Shown here: piece after piece, positions 43,761 to 57,364 of the stretch | Layout of the letters: each line of letters begins with the position of its first letter | How positions within the stretch are numbered: the first letter of the stretch is position 1 | DNA from: Dryas octopetala | Taxonomy: Eukaryota > Streptophyta > Magnoliopsida > Rosales > Rosaceae | Direction of reading: 5' to 3' | NCBI GenBank assembly: GCA_963921425.1 | Contig: OY992834.1 | Coordinates: forward strand, 10,957,271-11,021,270 | Length of the DNA: 64,000 nucleotides | Program-made: the position numbers and the translations under genes | The notes under the pieces: generated by a model | What the model was told of the DNA's origin: nothing | The model's input: the letters and a program-made list of their open reading frames with translations, nothing else | Database searches by the model: none

Positions 43761-43787
43761 ATTCAGATCTATCTAAAGGCTTTATTA

Positions 43788-44169
43788 CACTTTACTTACC
43801 TAAATTTTGAGCTCAATCTCACTTCACTATCTACAAAAAAATTGTGTCAATTTATCACCTAAATTAAAAATTTGTTGCAATGTATCACCTCTGGCTCATT
43901 TTGCCTAAATTTTTGTAAAAAATAAAGGTGTTTTGGTTTTTTCAAGTCAGTTTTTTATTGTGTCAAAACAGGTAAAGTGTAAAAAAAACCAATTTTTAAA
44001 ACAAAAGAAACTTGAAAAAGACTAAAATACTCTTATTTTTACCAAAAGTTTAAACAAAATTAGCTAGAGGTGGTATATTGTAACAAATTTTTAATTCAAG
44101 TGGTAAATTGACACTTTTTTTTTTAGGTGGTGAAGTAAAATTGAACCCAAAGTTCAGGTGGGTAAAATG
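43788..44169. mobile_element. Tourist-like MITE with TTA target-site duplication
   Basis: A 382-bp inverted-repeat element. The left arm CACTTTACTTACCTAAATTT pairs with the right arm read inward (CATTTTACCCACCTGAACTT), and pairing continues for more than 100 bases (TTATCACCTAAATTAAAAAT against TTACCACTTGAATTAAAAAT). TTA flanks both sides (43785-43787 and 44170-44172), as in PIF/Harbinger MITEs. Confidence 0.75.
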
Positions 44170-44214
44170 TTAAAAAAAACCCTATTTAAATTACTTTATT
44201 GACTTCAGAGAAAA

Positions 44215-46730
44215 AAAAAAAACTACTTTCTTGACTACCCTCTTCAAATTGTTTTACAATTTTCCTTTTTTACCCTTAATGAGAGTCAAAAACTCAACAC
44301 CCACCCATCCCCACCTCCACCTCCACCTCCACCCGACCCAGCTAACCAACCCACCCTACATCCACCGACAGTGTCTTCGGCGACCTTCCTCTCTTTCTCT
44401 TTCTGATTCCCTCCCTTTCTCTCTTTTCTTCTTTTTTTCTTTTTCTAACCCCTCACCAGACCACCATGGGTGGCTTGAGACCTATAGACCTCCAAATCGG
44501 TGGATCGATGGATCACATCCTACTACTTTTTTTTTTTTTTTTTTTCTTAAAGACTTTAAAGTAATTTGTTTATGAAGAGAAATAACTGGAATTAAAAAAA
44601 AAAAAACAAAAGGAATATGATATATTCTTGTTATTACTTCGAATTATATTCCCCAAAAATGGATCCGCTCTAATAACTCCGAATAGGTTTAATACATGTA
44701 TCAAGATACGAATGCTTCTTGTTCTTAACAACGAAAGCACTTGCCACTTTTTCACTTTGTCACTCTTTCTTATAATAGAATAATAGGTTGTTATATGGAG
44801 TCTGTTTTGTTGTCGATGTTTGTACGGACAGTACTTTTGAGGCCTGCCATGGCCGGCCCTATGTTTCCTATTACTTACAATATCATTTATTTATAGTAAT
44901 TAATTCTATGAAGGACAAACTGCTGCACCAATAATTCTATGAAGGACAAACTGCTGCACCAATTTTCTGTGTCTAGTCACTCTAGTGTGTATGAGCTAGA
45001 CAAGACAAGTTAGACAACTAATTTTGTATATAGCAGATAAATCTTAGTCTAAGTTGAATGCAAAATTATACAATTTGCAATTTTGCAGGTTGCCTATCTT
45101 ATTAATATATAAAGAAATCATGGATCTCAAAAGTTCACTTGTCGTTTTTTGGTGTAGTTAACAAGGACTAAATCTTGGATGGGGCATGCCCATACAAGAC
45201 TCTCTTAACCCGTTAACAAATTCACTTGACGTATCTTTTTCTATGATTTTGTGTAACATATATTGATATTAGGGAATGCTAATTGTCTTTTATTTTATGT
45301 TTCTTGTTATTTTATTTTACAATGTAGTGTTATGATCAAAATTATTTATTTATTTTTAATGTTTTAAAATTTATTATTGCAAATAAATTAATAAATTGAA
45401 AACCATTTAATCAGTTAACTGATATAAAATAAATAAATAATAAACTAATTGTTATAAAAATAATTTATTTATTTAATAACTATTAAATAACTAAATAATT
45501 TTTAATTTAATTAATTTTTTTTTACAAAAATAAATTTTAAAAATAAACAGTTCCGATCAAGATACTAGTTACTTACGAAATAAACGAAAGAAGAGATGAA
45601 ATACAAAGAAAAGACATTTCTCTCGATATGATAGACAACAGCTGCTGACCTGCTGTCTCCCTTTAAATTTAATCATGCAAAGATCTCGTGGGAAAGTTCC
45701 TAAAGCCTACGTGCTCTTCTGCATATATGTATCATATTTTGAGATTAGAGAGACTATATATATATATATACTAAGACAATTCTTTAATCCAAGTCTGTTT
45801 TGGCACATATATGATGCTATTATTTTATTCCATAGCGTACGATTGAATTCAATGAACGAGCTAGTTTTGGCTTTTTGGCCTTCAGAGATTTGATTATTGT
45901 CAAGCTCTCTCTAGAAGACTCATTAGTCCCTGGTGTACGTTTTGTCAAGATATAGACTTTTCAACTCCACATGATCTTATCCTAGCTTTGATATATAGAT
46001 TGATGTAATGCGTAATGATATTTGCTTAATCACAAACTCCAATACATTGAATTGCTCTTTGTGAATGAGCCACTAGGCCTAGATAATTCCACTAAATTGG
46101 ACAAAGGTACAATTTCAATCTTGGAGTTGTACTTTTTTTGTCCTAGTCAAAGAAAAGGAAAAAAAAAAAAAAAACAAGTCCTAGGAAGTTGCTTAGGCCG
46201 AGAAATTTTTGTCTTGACATGTTTCTATCGTGTAATTTATACTAGAAAAATTAAGTTGGCCCACCAACTCATACTAGAAGCCCTCCAACCCCAAATCTGA
46301 ACATAACTTAAGAAAATGCATATATTACTAGTCTATTACATACCCGTTTCACATGAATAGTTTTTAATATGTTTTTTGGTTATCAATAATTGGTATTCAT
46401 AAGATTTAAACTCGTGACCTATTCTCGATAAAGAGGAGACTAACTGCTAAAACTAGATCAAATAATCATTAATTTTTTTAGTAATACCAGAGAGAATCGA
46501 ATTTTTAACCTATTTTATTCCTAATTCATTTTCTTAGTGTCCTTACCCTTGCTTAAGTAGAATCACATATTTAGATATGATTTGAGATCCTCAATATTCA
46601 TGATTGATAATTTGACAATATAGATAATATAAATAATCAGATCATCTGACAGAAGAATATTACTTTATCATAACATGAGACATGAAAAAGGAAAAAATTG
46701 AGTTCTTTTTTATGGTCTAAGGAAGAAGGT
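44215..46730. other. Intergenic DNA
   Basis: Starts with a CCACCT-rich and CT-rich block (44215-44540) similar in style to 22180-22490. The rest is AT-rich; a direct repeat of about 28 bases (ATAATTCTATGAAGGACAAAC) occurs near 44900 and 44930. No gene recognised. Confidence 0.45.
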
Positions 46731-46739
46731 CATCCAGCA

Positions 46740-46890
46740 TGTTGGTTTGGGCTGAGTGGTACTCGTACCAAACCCAAACTCTCCTTGAACTTCACTTCTC
46801 AAGCCCAATTCATTTTGAGGCCCAAGAGAAACTACGAATCAGCCCATGGTTAAACTAGCCCAACGTTCAGCCCATTAACGTTGGTACCAA
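46740..46890 (+). promoter_or_regulatory. Site II (GCCCA/TGGGC) promoter elements of GOS12
   Basis: Six GCCCA-type motifs in about 130 bases (TTGGGCTGAG, AAGCCCAATT, AGGCCCAAGA, CAGCCCATGG, TAGCCCAACG, CAGCCCATTA). Such site II elements, bound by TCP factors, are typical of plant housekeeping promoters. They lie 350-480 bases before the GOS12 ATG. Confidence 0.6.
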
Positions 46891-47224
46891 AACCAACCGT
46901 TGACCAACTACCACGTTTCCCCAATCCATAGACCGCGGACCCCATATCATCACTGTAGTGGGGCCCACTGCTGAGTCGACAACATAGACGACCCGGATCC
47001 GATCCTGACCCTTCATCTCTCTGGTAAGAAAAAGAAGGAGAATTGCAAAGCAGAGTGAAGAAGAACAAAGCCCACGCTGAGAATTTAAACTCAAAATCTG
47101 AAAAAATGTTTTTAACTGTAAATAACTGAAGCAACAATACCCACAGTTGGATCCAGAAACACTCACAGAAGAGAAAAAGGCTAAAAGGGTCGGGTCCAGG
47201 GATCCGAAATTGAGAGAGATCCAA

Positions 47225-50200
47225 ATGACGGATTCGAATCTGGAGTTGCAGGAGTCCGGGTGGGAGGAGCTGAGGAGAGAGGCTCGGAAGATCGAGGGAG
47301 ATCTTGATGTGAAGCTCTCTTCGTATGCTAAGCTCGGTGCTAGGTTCACACAAGGAGGTTCATTTTTTTTCCTTAATTTTTTCCAAGTACAATTATTAGT
47401 TTTTTCAATGAAAGTGCTTAATTGCTTAATTCTATGTTTTGGGTTTCTTTGATAATGTGTTTTGTGCATTGCATTCTAGTTATGGAAGTTGTAGGTCTAG
47501 GATTGGTGGGTTGTGATAGGTTTGGTGAATTGTGGTTCCATATGAAAATTTATGAGGAAGAGGTGGAGTTGATGTGAATCTTGTTTATTGTGCTAGGAGG
47601 AGAAATTGGGGGTGACCCAGTTGCTAAATTTTGGAGGAAAGGGAGGAAACTGTATGAATTTTATTTGCTATTGTGCAGAAGAGATAAAATAGTGTGATCA
47701 ATTCCTTAATTTTGAGGTTTAGTGATAGAGTGAAAGATATTTAGTTTCCTTTTTCATCAAGCTGAGATCTTTTGTTATAGATTTTATTATTTTAGAGGGT
47801 GAGGTTTTTGGTGACCATTTTTCATGTAGGATTAGTTTCAACTCTTTTGCTATTTGTATTCTTTTGAGACGATTTTGTGATTTTATTTGAAGTTTCACAT
47901 TTATTTGTTTGATTTTGTTTACTCTGAGAATTAAAATTGCGTTGTATTTTTGTTGCTAATGCTGTTTCTTAGTATAGTTGTTGACGATAAATTAATCATA
48001 TGACAAATGGGGTTTTTAATACCAAATAGAAATAGTTATCTATTTTCTTTTTAATATGTAAGAGGCATTGTATTAGTTGGTTGATACGAAGAATTGTTAA
48101 CCTTTTATGTAGGTTGCAGTTTCCATCTCTGGCATTGTGTTAATTTCTGTTACTGAGCTCACAATTTCTGTTTTGTTAAATAAGATCTTTCTCAAAGATT
48201 CTCTCTCTCTCTCTCTCTAATATTCTGGTTGTGAAAAAGTAAATAAACTAATACTCGAGTAAAGAATTGAATTTCCTGGTTATTGCATGATGTGAAAGTA
48301 ACTGCTGCATGATACAGGCAGATGCCAAAACCAAGACACCCTCTTCGCTTAGAGTTGCCTTCCAATGTTGTAATTTTTAGCTTCTACTAAATAATATGGC
48401 ACTATCTTTAAATGTTTTTTGTTGAAACTCCTACTTATTACCACAGGACTAATTCAACATTAAATGCTTAATAGATTGATCAGGCTGTCTACCTTTATGA
48501 TAATATCCTTTTTGAAATCAGGTTATGTGGAATCTGGGTCACCACCTGTTGCTTCAAGCAGGTCATGGAAGTCCATGGAAATGGAAATCCAATCTTTGCT
48601 TGAGAAGCTATTGGATATAAATGATGCAATGAGTCGTTGTGCTGCATCTGCAACACCAGCTACTTCTGTGACTCAGAAGCTAGCAAGGCATAGAGACATA
48701 CTTCATGAGTTTACCCAGGTTTACCTTTCTTTTAATTTTTGAATTTCTACCATTTCATTGTACTTTTTTTCTTCTGTTGCATCTTATAGTCAGATTTACA
48801 TAGTTCATACATAGTTTACAATTGTTATATTATACTACACGAATTTGATCAAGATGGGAATAAGTATATATGTCCAAAGTTCCAAACTCACTCAACTCCT
48901 TAAGCACAGAAGATCAGAAAACTGAAAAGACTAGTGTTAACTATCACCATATTCTAAAATGATATCATCTATGGTCCCCAACCTTACAGGAGCTTCATAT
49001 TTGATTATTAAAAAAGAAAAATAATATAACCTGTGAACTGGTGGATTGATATGCTACTTGATGCAGAGATGGGTTGGAGTTTCCATCCTGAATCTGATTT
49101 GACATGGATAGTGTAACTCCTCTACCAATATCATTTTAATTGGAGCAAGGTGCTTCATTAAAGCATCCCTTCTCAATCCATGTTTTTGGTACAGCCACAG
49201 GTATCTTAGGCTTGTCCTAAATATTATCATAGGTGTGAAATCTAGTCTTAAGCTTCACCCAGACCCAATTATAGACATCTAAAGCAAATCTTATTTTTGG
49301 ACTGGGTAAGTAGTCTGTGAGTTGAGCTGGCTCCATTTGCAACTATGAGTGAAATTCTCATTGTACACATCAGACCACTAACCCATCTGATTTATGGGGT
49401 TTGGAAAGGGTGGGGGAGGGGTTTGCGGTGAACTGATGCTAGATATACAAGCATAATGATGTCATATATATGGAATTCTGGCTCAAAGGTAATGTTCTTG
49501 AGGGTTGGGCTTTGATTGAGTATTAACTCTTAAGTTTAACTTTAAGCTAAACTAGGTTTGATAAATTGGCAGTCTTGATGAGGAGTTGAGGATTGAATAA
49601 CCTGCTTTTTCTGGATTTTCTCATCACAATTGGATTCCTTTTTCTAGGGCATGTGGCATTAATGTATGAAGTCATTTTTGCTACCATTGTGGGACAATAA
49701 TCTTGTGGTCTAGAAAGCACAGTAATGAAGATTTGATGCTCAAGAGAATCGTGCCCCCTCCCCTCTCCCCCCATGACTAAGATGCAACTCAAAGCAGCTT
49801 TCTGTCTCCCACTACTTGTAAAAGATGCTGAGTTGTTTAAGAAGCGTATATAACATTTTTTATTTATAGCAGAATACGAGCTATCTTATGTGTTTTGTTT
49901 TGCTTTCTTAACTATATGTATATTATCAGGTCAGGTTCTAATGGTTTTTCTTAGAATAGGCTGTTGCATTTTACTGTTAAGATTTTCCAAGAATGCTTAC
50001 TATGTACACTTTAATCTATTGACCACTGTAATAAGCGTTTTCCACTTTAAAAAATAAATGATGATTGAAATTTTTTTCATTGTGCAAATGGTGCATGTCT
50101 CTTTAGGAGTTTAGACGAATCAAGGGGAACATAAATTCCATGAAGGAACATGCGGAGCTTCTGACTTCAGTCAGGGATGATATCAGTGAGTACAAGGTGA

Positions 50201-51897
50201 GCATGGTTCACACTCTGAATTACCATGTAATTACATAATTCATTATAATTGTTTTTCTTGTTCTTCTTGTGTCTTGAATTTTGTATGCTCTTCTTTCTAA
50301 AACCAGGCTTGTTTTACCTGTCTTCATGCAGGCATCTGGGAGTATGTCACCAAGAATGCAGATACTACGGGAGAGAGCTGCCATCCATGGAAGTGTATCT
50401 CATGTAAGTTTTAGTGCTATTGGGTTATCATCACATGTCAGGTGATGGACCAGAAATTTCTCATTTTGCATTTTTCACGGAACATTTTCTTTCTTTCTTT
50501 CTTTTTTTATATTTGGGTTCATTGGAGGCTTATTCAGGTCTATGGGCTACACAATGGGGGTTAACTCTCTTCCATCCCATAAGTCCTCCCAAACCATTCT
50601 GAAGACTGGTTGCATTTTTAGGTCCTTAGTACACAAGAGACTTTACAGCTTCACACAAATTCTACTTTAATTTAAAGTAACAAATGTGGATGTTGAAGTG
50701 TTTGAGGGGCAGTACAAAAGTCACTAATAAAACAAGTTCACCAGTTAGGAGTGAAAGGTAGTACAGGTTTAGAATGATGAGAAAATGTGTTTAAGATGGT
50801 TAAATCATGACTTTTCAAAATATAAAAAGAAAAGATGGATAAATCATATGAAGGAAGATCAATTCCTCAGGTAGTGGATATGGGACTAGGTGGAGCAATT
50901 TGGCCCCAGTAGTTGGAATAGTAAACAGCTTCACTGGCTGTGGCTCAGCATATGATTTATGTACTAGTAAGGTAGTTCAACAATCCTTCAACACCTAATT
51001 TTAGTTTTATTTGGTCTGAGCTGAGTGATTCTGACATAGGTGGCAAAGTGTTTTGCACTTTTGGGTGGGTGGTTCTGTATTGTGAGTGATTTGTTGTTTT
51101 TTAAGCAGTACCTTCTTATTTGGTGTGGAATATATATGGGATTAGGAGTAGAATATATTTGAACTATGTGGAATATCTTCTTGTGCCTTTTTTATTTTAT
51201 TTTTTATGTTCCCTATATTTGTACGTAGTTGCCCACCTCCCTGCATTTTACTAAAGTTAGTTCATGATTGGAGTTCTGGGGCTTGCAGCTTTAGGATTTG
51301 ATTTATGTTGATTTTTTTCCCTTTCATGATTGGAGTTGTGTGTGCTAGGGTTGCACCTTTTAGAACTTTGGAATTGATTGTTTCACGTACATATAAAGCA
51401 AAATAGAACTTTCCCTAACCTTTTTCCAGCTCTTTATATGCTCAATTGGTTTCCACTTCCAAATAATTGTATATCAAAGATTCGAAGTCGTAGAGAACAA
51501 TCACTGTTAGATGCTTTGAAGCTTACAAAGAGGAGGCATCTGTGATTGTAGCCATTTACTGGATTAGTTCTGTAATAACTTGAATGAAGTATTACATATT
51601 AGACCACATGGTTTCAGGCCACAAGAAAAACAGACCCCATGGTTCAGTAGTCAATTAGATGAACTTTCTCATCCAACTAATTTCGTTTTAGGAATTATGA
51701 TATTCTGACTAGTTATCAACTGCTGTAGGTCCTCTTAATACACTTAAGGAGGTGGAAGTTTGGTTTTAATATAACTCGTGTTAGGTCATACATTTATTAT
51801 AGAGGTAAAACTGTTTGAATAAAGAAAGGGTAAAACTATACACATGTAATTATTCATGTGTTGGCCATAATTATATGTGAATAGATGCATTGAAATG

Positions 51898-51967
<70 letters not shown>

Positions 51968-52670
51968 TCCATGCTATGGATCAATATAGAAAATTGCAAT
52001 GGTCCCTATGGTTATTCCACTTTACTTCCCAGGATTGATCCTGGGTTTGAGCCCAGGCCGTATCCCTTGATTCCCTTGTAAGAAAAAATGCAAAGATGAT
52101 ATATATGCACCAAGTTCTGTAAAAATATGCTTTAAGCTTCCCCAGGTTTGGTGTGATACTTGCATCAAAGCCACACAGCTCAAAATACTTGCAGCACTCC
52201 ATAATGTGCTGGTTCATTGCACTCTGATTTAAATATTTCAATTTGGTAAATATTGGACACAGATTATGCCCCATTTAAAAGTTGATTTTGGGAAATTTAG
52301 TTTATTTTAAGTCATAGTAAAATCTTCTTTGATCCATATGTTCATATCTGTGCAGATAGATGAGGTGATTAGTCAGGCTCAAACAACAAGGGCAGTCTTG
52401 GGCTCTCAAAGAGCGATGTTTGGAGATGTTCAAGGGAAAGTGAAGGTTCTCAGTGACAAGTTCCCTATTATCCGTGGCCTACTTGGTACTTTATGAAACG
52501 ATCAATCTATATTGATTTTTGTTTTCATTTTCTGATGCGACTTTATATTCATTTTCTATTCACTTTTTGCAGGTTCGATTAGAAGGCGGCGATCAAGAGA
52601 CACACTTATTCTGTCTGCAGTCATTGCAGCTTGTACCTTGTTTCTTATTATCTACTGGCTTTCAAAATAA
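47225..52670 (+). CDS. GOS12: Golgi SNARE GOS12 (Golgi SNAP receptor complex member 1-2)
   Basis: Six exons, 47225-47357, 48522-48718, 50107-50196, 50332-50403, 52356-52485 and 52573-52670, join in frame to 239 residues, the usual length. GOS1-type Qb-SNAREs act in membrane fusion within the Golgi. The protein begins MTDSNLELQESGWEELRREA. Coiled-coil regions lie around the RSWKSMEMEIQSLLEKLL and EFRRIKGNINSMKEHAELL segments. The SNARE motif runs from IDEVISQAQTTRAVLGSQRA with the zero-layer glutamine in GDVQGKV. The C-terminal anchor is about 219-236 (LILSAVIAACTLFLIIYWLSK). All introns have GT-AG borders; the first ATG matches the family start. Site II promoter motifs suggest constitutive expression. 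No lesion seen. Confidence 0.96.
48180..48240. repeat. CT microsatellite in GOS12 intron 1
   Basis: A short run of CT units at about 48198-48219. Confidence 0.7.
51902..51967. repeat. Compound CT/CA microsatellite in GOS12 intron 4
   Basis: About 21 CT units directly followed by about 12 CA units; likely length-variable. Confidence 0.92.
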
Positions 52671-54783
52671 GTATACAAATGATTTATTGATACAGAAAAT
52701 TATAAATGATGGTGCCTCTCCGGGGAATTTTGCTTTTGTAATTTCTTGGGACCAATCAAGTCTTTCTGTTTCAAAAGTTTGTGGTGCCATACCAATGAAT
52801 TATAATTATTTTTTGACTTCTATCATTCTATGTACAATTACTGTTCAAGAAACTTTGAGCAGATGTGCCCATAATTGGGTCCCAAAATCTAAAAGTAAAT
52901 CAATCTAATATCAGCAAGTACACTGCATTTTTGTTTTTCTGTTCTGTAGACACAATTTCAATGTCCTTAACTGACATGAGACTTGGTGGTGCATGTGAGT
53001 GATGGGTATTTTGCTTCCTTTGATGAATGGTCCATATGGGTCTTGACAGTCTTGTTCTTGTAGGAGTCCAAAGTGGTGAGAAACAAGCCAAATCAAAACT
53101 AACCTCATCAAGTCATCTTTTGATGGAGGTTGGCACATGTTTTGTTGTGAGTCAAAATCTGTAGGATTTTGAAACGTTAATTGGGAAAAGGTGTTGTAAT
53201 GTATTTATGGGGATTGGTTGGCCTTTTTGCTATGAATGTTTTGTGAAGGGACAGACAAGGAAAGCATTAATCCTCCAAACCCCACATGCAAACCTCTTTG
53301 GATGTTGGGCAGGGAATTTGGTCGAGTTTGAATTTTAGCCAGCAAGAGGAGGAACAATGGTAGCCCATGTGTATATCTACAATACAATAATCTTGGACTG
53401 TGGAGGCAAAGGTATAATGGCTGGCCAACAAATCGAATTAAGTGACTGTTTGAACTATTGAAGGGACGTGGGTCATTAGCTAGGGACACAATTTGAAAAG
53501 AGCATGCACTGTCAAAATATGAGTTATTTACAATTTCATTTTATGAGATTTATCGTCTTTTCACATACACTTCTTAAGATTTTAAAAATTACATATATAC
53601 CCTCTGAAATTTCAAAATTGTTACACATAACCCCTGCAAAAGAAAATAATAAACAAACAAAAAAGAAAATATTTGTATTGAGGTTGAACTTTACATATTG
53701 AGTAATCTTATCAGGCCATTACACCCCTTAGCATGCTTTTTTGCATACATTCTCATCATTTTTCGTCTCACTGTAGGTAATTATGTGAAACATTTTTAAA
53801 ACTTCATGAAATGATTGTATAATTTTTGAAACCCCAAAAAATGTATATGAAAAGACAATAAACTTCAGGAATGTAAGTATAAATAACTCGTCAAAATATT
53901 TACTGTATCTTCAGCTTGGTGTCTGGGGGGCGTGGGTCATTACATATTAGGGACACAATTTCACAACATCATTCGAGTCATGGGCTGCAATAGTTATGAC
54001 TATTCTCTTATGTTATATGAAAACTAAACTAAAATGGTTTAATAGTGTCACAAATATAAAATATTATCCAAACTTTTTATATTTGAATTTATGTAGCAAA
54101 TTAGACAAACTAATGTAAATATTGCGTGTTTTGTATGATTCTGATTTTATAGTTTTTCTCAACAATTGCATGTACTAATTTTTTGAAATCAACGATTTCA
54201 GAAAACTGGAAAAATTAAAAGAGAAAAAAAAAAAAACATAAGGTAGGAAAAGAAATTAAGAGATCATATAATAAGAAAGAAAGAGGTGTTTATATGATAT
54301 TTTGGGTGTTTGATGCATATATGGTAGGAGTAGTGGGTAGCTATGGAACCTGGAAATGAAGGCAAGAAGAGGCTAGAAATGTATACCATTTTAAGGGTAT
54401 AAGTGAATAGTACACGTGGCAGTGGGGGTGCATAAGCAAACAAGAAATGGATATTAATTAATTTACCTTCATGTCTTCTCTGCAACATATATGCCTAGAG
54501 GTGTCACAGACTCACAGGCATGGAAACCAGTGGATCTATGGCTTATATATTTACTTACACACTCTATCAGTACGGATTTTAATTTGTTGCGACAATGAAA
54601 CTGTGCAAGCTTCACCACGCAGCAGGCACACCCTAGCTAGCTATATATTAGCTAAGCTCAGCTACAAAATACAGTACAGTAGTACTATACACTACTTCTC
54701 TGCATGCTCTGCTAATTGACATGCCAAAATAACTACAGCTGTATAAAATATCATCTTTATTGGATTTCTACACTGCTAGCTAG

Positions 54784-54826
<43 letters not shown>

Positions 54827-55185
54827 GAATTCTTCTGGATTTTAATTAAAAGGAGGCATTTAATTAATTAAGTACTTGGCATCGCGCATGCTGTACATGT
54901 ACTAGTGTGTACTTGTACAGTTGGGCTAGCTTCCTTTGACCCCATATAAACAGTATATGCAAAAGTACATATATCATGGGATGGCTAATTAATTAAGCTC
55001 TAATAAGTGATTGTTGGAGGCCTTTTGTTTACTAGCTTGATGATCGATCATGGTCTGTATGTGGGGAAATGCTACGTACAGACACCACATTTAATGAGTT
55101 TACCTTTTTCATCTCTATAGTACAGATTTTGAGCTACTAAATATGGATTGCATACAGTGTGGTGTTCACACTATAACCAGTCTCC
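52671..55185. other. Intergenic DNA between GOS12 and the CACTA element
   Basis: 3' flank of GOS12, then AT-rich DNA with a GA microsatellite at 54787-54822. No gene recognised. Short direct repeats (GACACAATTT, GTGGGTCATTA) recur near 53470 and 53935. Confidence 0.5.
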
Positions 55186-55199
55186 TATCACTACAAGAA

Positions 55200-55795
55200 A
55201 AATATATTTGGGCGACCAAACTTTGGGCGACGAACATATATTCGTCGCCCAAAGAAATTTAGGGCGACGAACAAGAAAATTTGTCGCTCAAAATCATAAA
55301 GGTTTGGGCGACGAACATGTTCGTCGCCCAAAGTTACTTTGGGCGACGAACCACAAGTTCCTCGCCCAAGGTAACTTTGGGCGACGAACCCATTTCGTCG
55401 CCTAAACATTAACAACAAACACTTAATTGGGAAATACATTGGGCGAGGAATATATATGTTCGTCGCCCAAAGTGCCTTTGGGCGAGGAACACGAAAATTT
55501 GTCGCCCAAACTTACTTTGGGTGACAAAAAATTTCCTCGCCCAAACTATGTTTGGGCGAGGAATATACATTTCGTCGCCCAAAGACACTTTGGGTGACGA
55601 AATTATGTTCGTCGCCCATACATAGTTTGGGCGAGGAATATGTTCGTCACCCAAAGGATCATCCTGTTTTGTAATAATGGTTTGGGCGAGGAATCTCACA
55701 ATTCGTCGCCCAAAGTTAGTTTGGGCGACGAAATTTTAGGTTCCTCGCCAAGATCACTTTGGGCGACGAAATTTGTAGTTCCTCGCCCAAAGTAA
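55200..55795. repeat. Left subterminal repeat array of the CACTA element
   Basis: Roughly 28 copies of TTTGGGCGACGAA or its complement TTCGTCGCCCAAA, with variants (GAGGAA, GTGACGAA), mostly alternating in orientation. In En/Spm such repeats are binding sites for the small TnpA-like protein. Confidence 0.93.
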
Positions 55796-55879
55796 GAATA
55801 TTTTTTTGTTTACAATTTTATATATGTAATAGCATACTATACGATTGTATTTCCAAAGATCATAACCATTCATTTTTTA

Positions 55880-57345
55880 ATTCCCCACTTAAGGATCATC
55901 CATGCAAAAAATTAGCTCAATCGGAGATGTAGAAGTTAGGTAACGGTGGTTGAACTTATGAACGATTGTAAATTTTCTAATACGAATCGAAGTATAAGAT
56001 GAATTCCGATTTAGCCGATTTTTTGCAGGGATGATCTTCCAGTATAAACGAATAGAATGAACGGTTCCGATCGTTAAAATCACATTGTAGTCTTCACAAA
56101 TTGTTGAATCACCAAAATTTCTACCCAAAAGTTAATATAATTATACTCTTCAAGTGTATTTGTATGTAGAAGATCACTTTTGTATTGTGTTTTTAACGAT
56201 CCGAACCGATCATTCCTTAGTGCCTCACTTAAGGATCATCTATGCAAAAAATTAGCTCAATCAGAGATGTAGAAGTTAGGTAACGGTGGTTGAACTTATG
56301 AACGATTGTAAATTTTGTAATACGAATCGAAGTATGAGATGAATTCCGATTTAGCCGATTTTTTGCAGGGATGATCTTCCAGTATAAACGAATAGAATGA
56401 ACGGTTCCGATCGTTAAAATCACATTGTAGTCTTCACAAATTGTTGAATCACCAAAATTTCTACCCAAAAGTTAATATAATTATACTCTTTAAGTGTATT
56501 TGTATGTAGAAGATCACTTTTGTATTGTGTTTTTAACGATCCGAACCGATCATTCCTTAGTGCCTCACTTAAGGATCATCTATGCAAAAAATTAGCTCAA
56601 TCGGAGATGTAGAAGTTAGGTAACGGTGGTTGAACTTATGAACGATTGTAAATTTTGTAATACGAATCGAAGTATGAGATGAATTCCGATTTAGCCGATT
56701 TTTTGCAGGGATGATCTTCCAGTATAAACGAATAGAATGAACGGTTCCGATCGTTAAAATCACATTGTAGTCTTCACAAATTGTTGAATCACCAAAATTT
56801 CTACCCAAAAGTTAATATAATTATACTTTTTAAGTGTATTTGTATGTAGAAGATCACTTTTGTATTGTGTTTTTAACGATCCGAACCGATCATTCCTTAG
56901 TGCCTCACTCAAAGATCATCCATGCAAAAAATTAACTCAATTGGAGATGTAGAAGTTAGGTTTAGCATTTAGGATGTAAGAACGATCTTGATTCTTATAA
57001 TAATAATCGAACGGGTAGATGAACTCCGATTGAGCCGATTTTTTCCAGGGTTGATCTTTGAGTGTGAACATATATGAAGAATGGCTCTGATTGTGATAAT
57101 CACGTTGTGGTCTTCACAATTATTTCACAATTATTGAAGCTACAAGGTTTTAACGAAAGAGTTGATATAATTTTAGTCTTCAAATGCAAAAATCACTGAT
57201 TTATATGTAGAACTTTATATGTCGATTGTGTTTTTAACGATCTGAACCGTTCATTTATTAGTTTGTCACTCAAAGATCATTCCTCTAAAATATTAGGTCA
57301 ATTGGAGATCTAGAAGTTTGGTATTGGAGCTCGAACGTATGAACG
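55880..57345. repeat. 340-bp tandem repeat array inside the CACTA element
   Basis: Three units of exactly 340 bp period (markers at 55889, 56229 and 56569) are nearly identical. A fourth (from about 56909) and a partial fifth (from about 57270) are diverged. Each begins near CACTTAAGGATCATC. The first three each hold a 79-codon minus-strand open frame, which I regard as incidental. Confidence 0.92.
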
Positions 57346-57364
57346 ACTATGGTTCATAAAAAAA

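Noticed and set aside
46850-47469. Two long minus-strand open frames over the GOS12 first exon
   Set aside because: They are shadows antisense to the GOS12 promoter and exon 1, which is well supported by protein similarity and splice sites.
55148-55699. Open frames translating GGGCGACGAA motifs (RRPK, GDEH repeats)
   Set aside because: They are translations of CACTA subterminal repeats on both strands.
55889-56808. Three 79-codon minus-strand frames in the 340-bp array
   Set aside because: They are identical because the DNA was tandemly duplicated. No start context or similarity, and the diverged fourth unit does not keep the frame.
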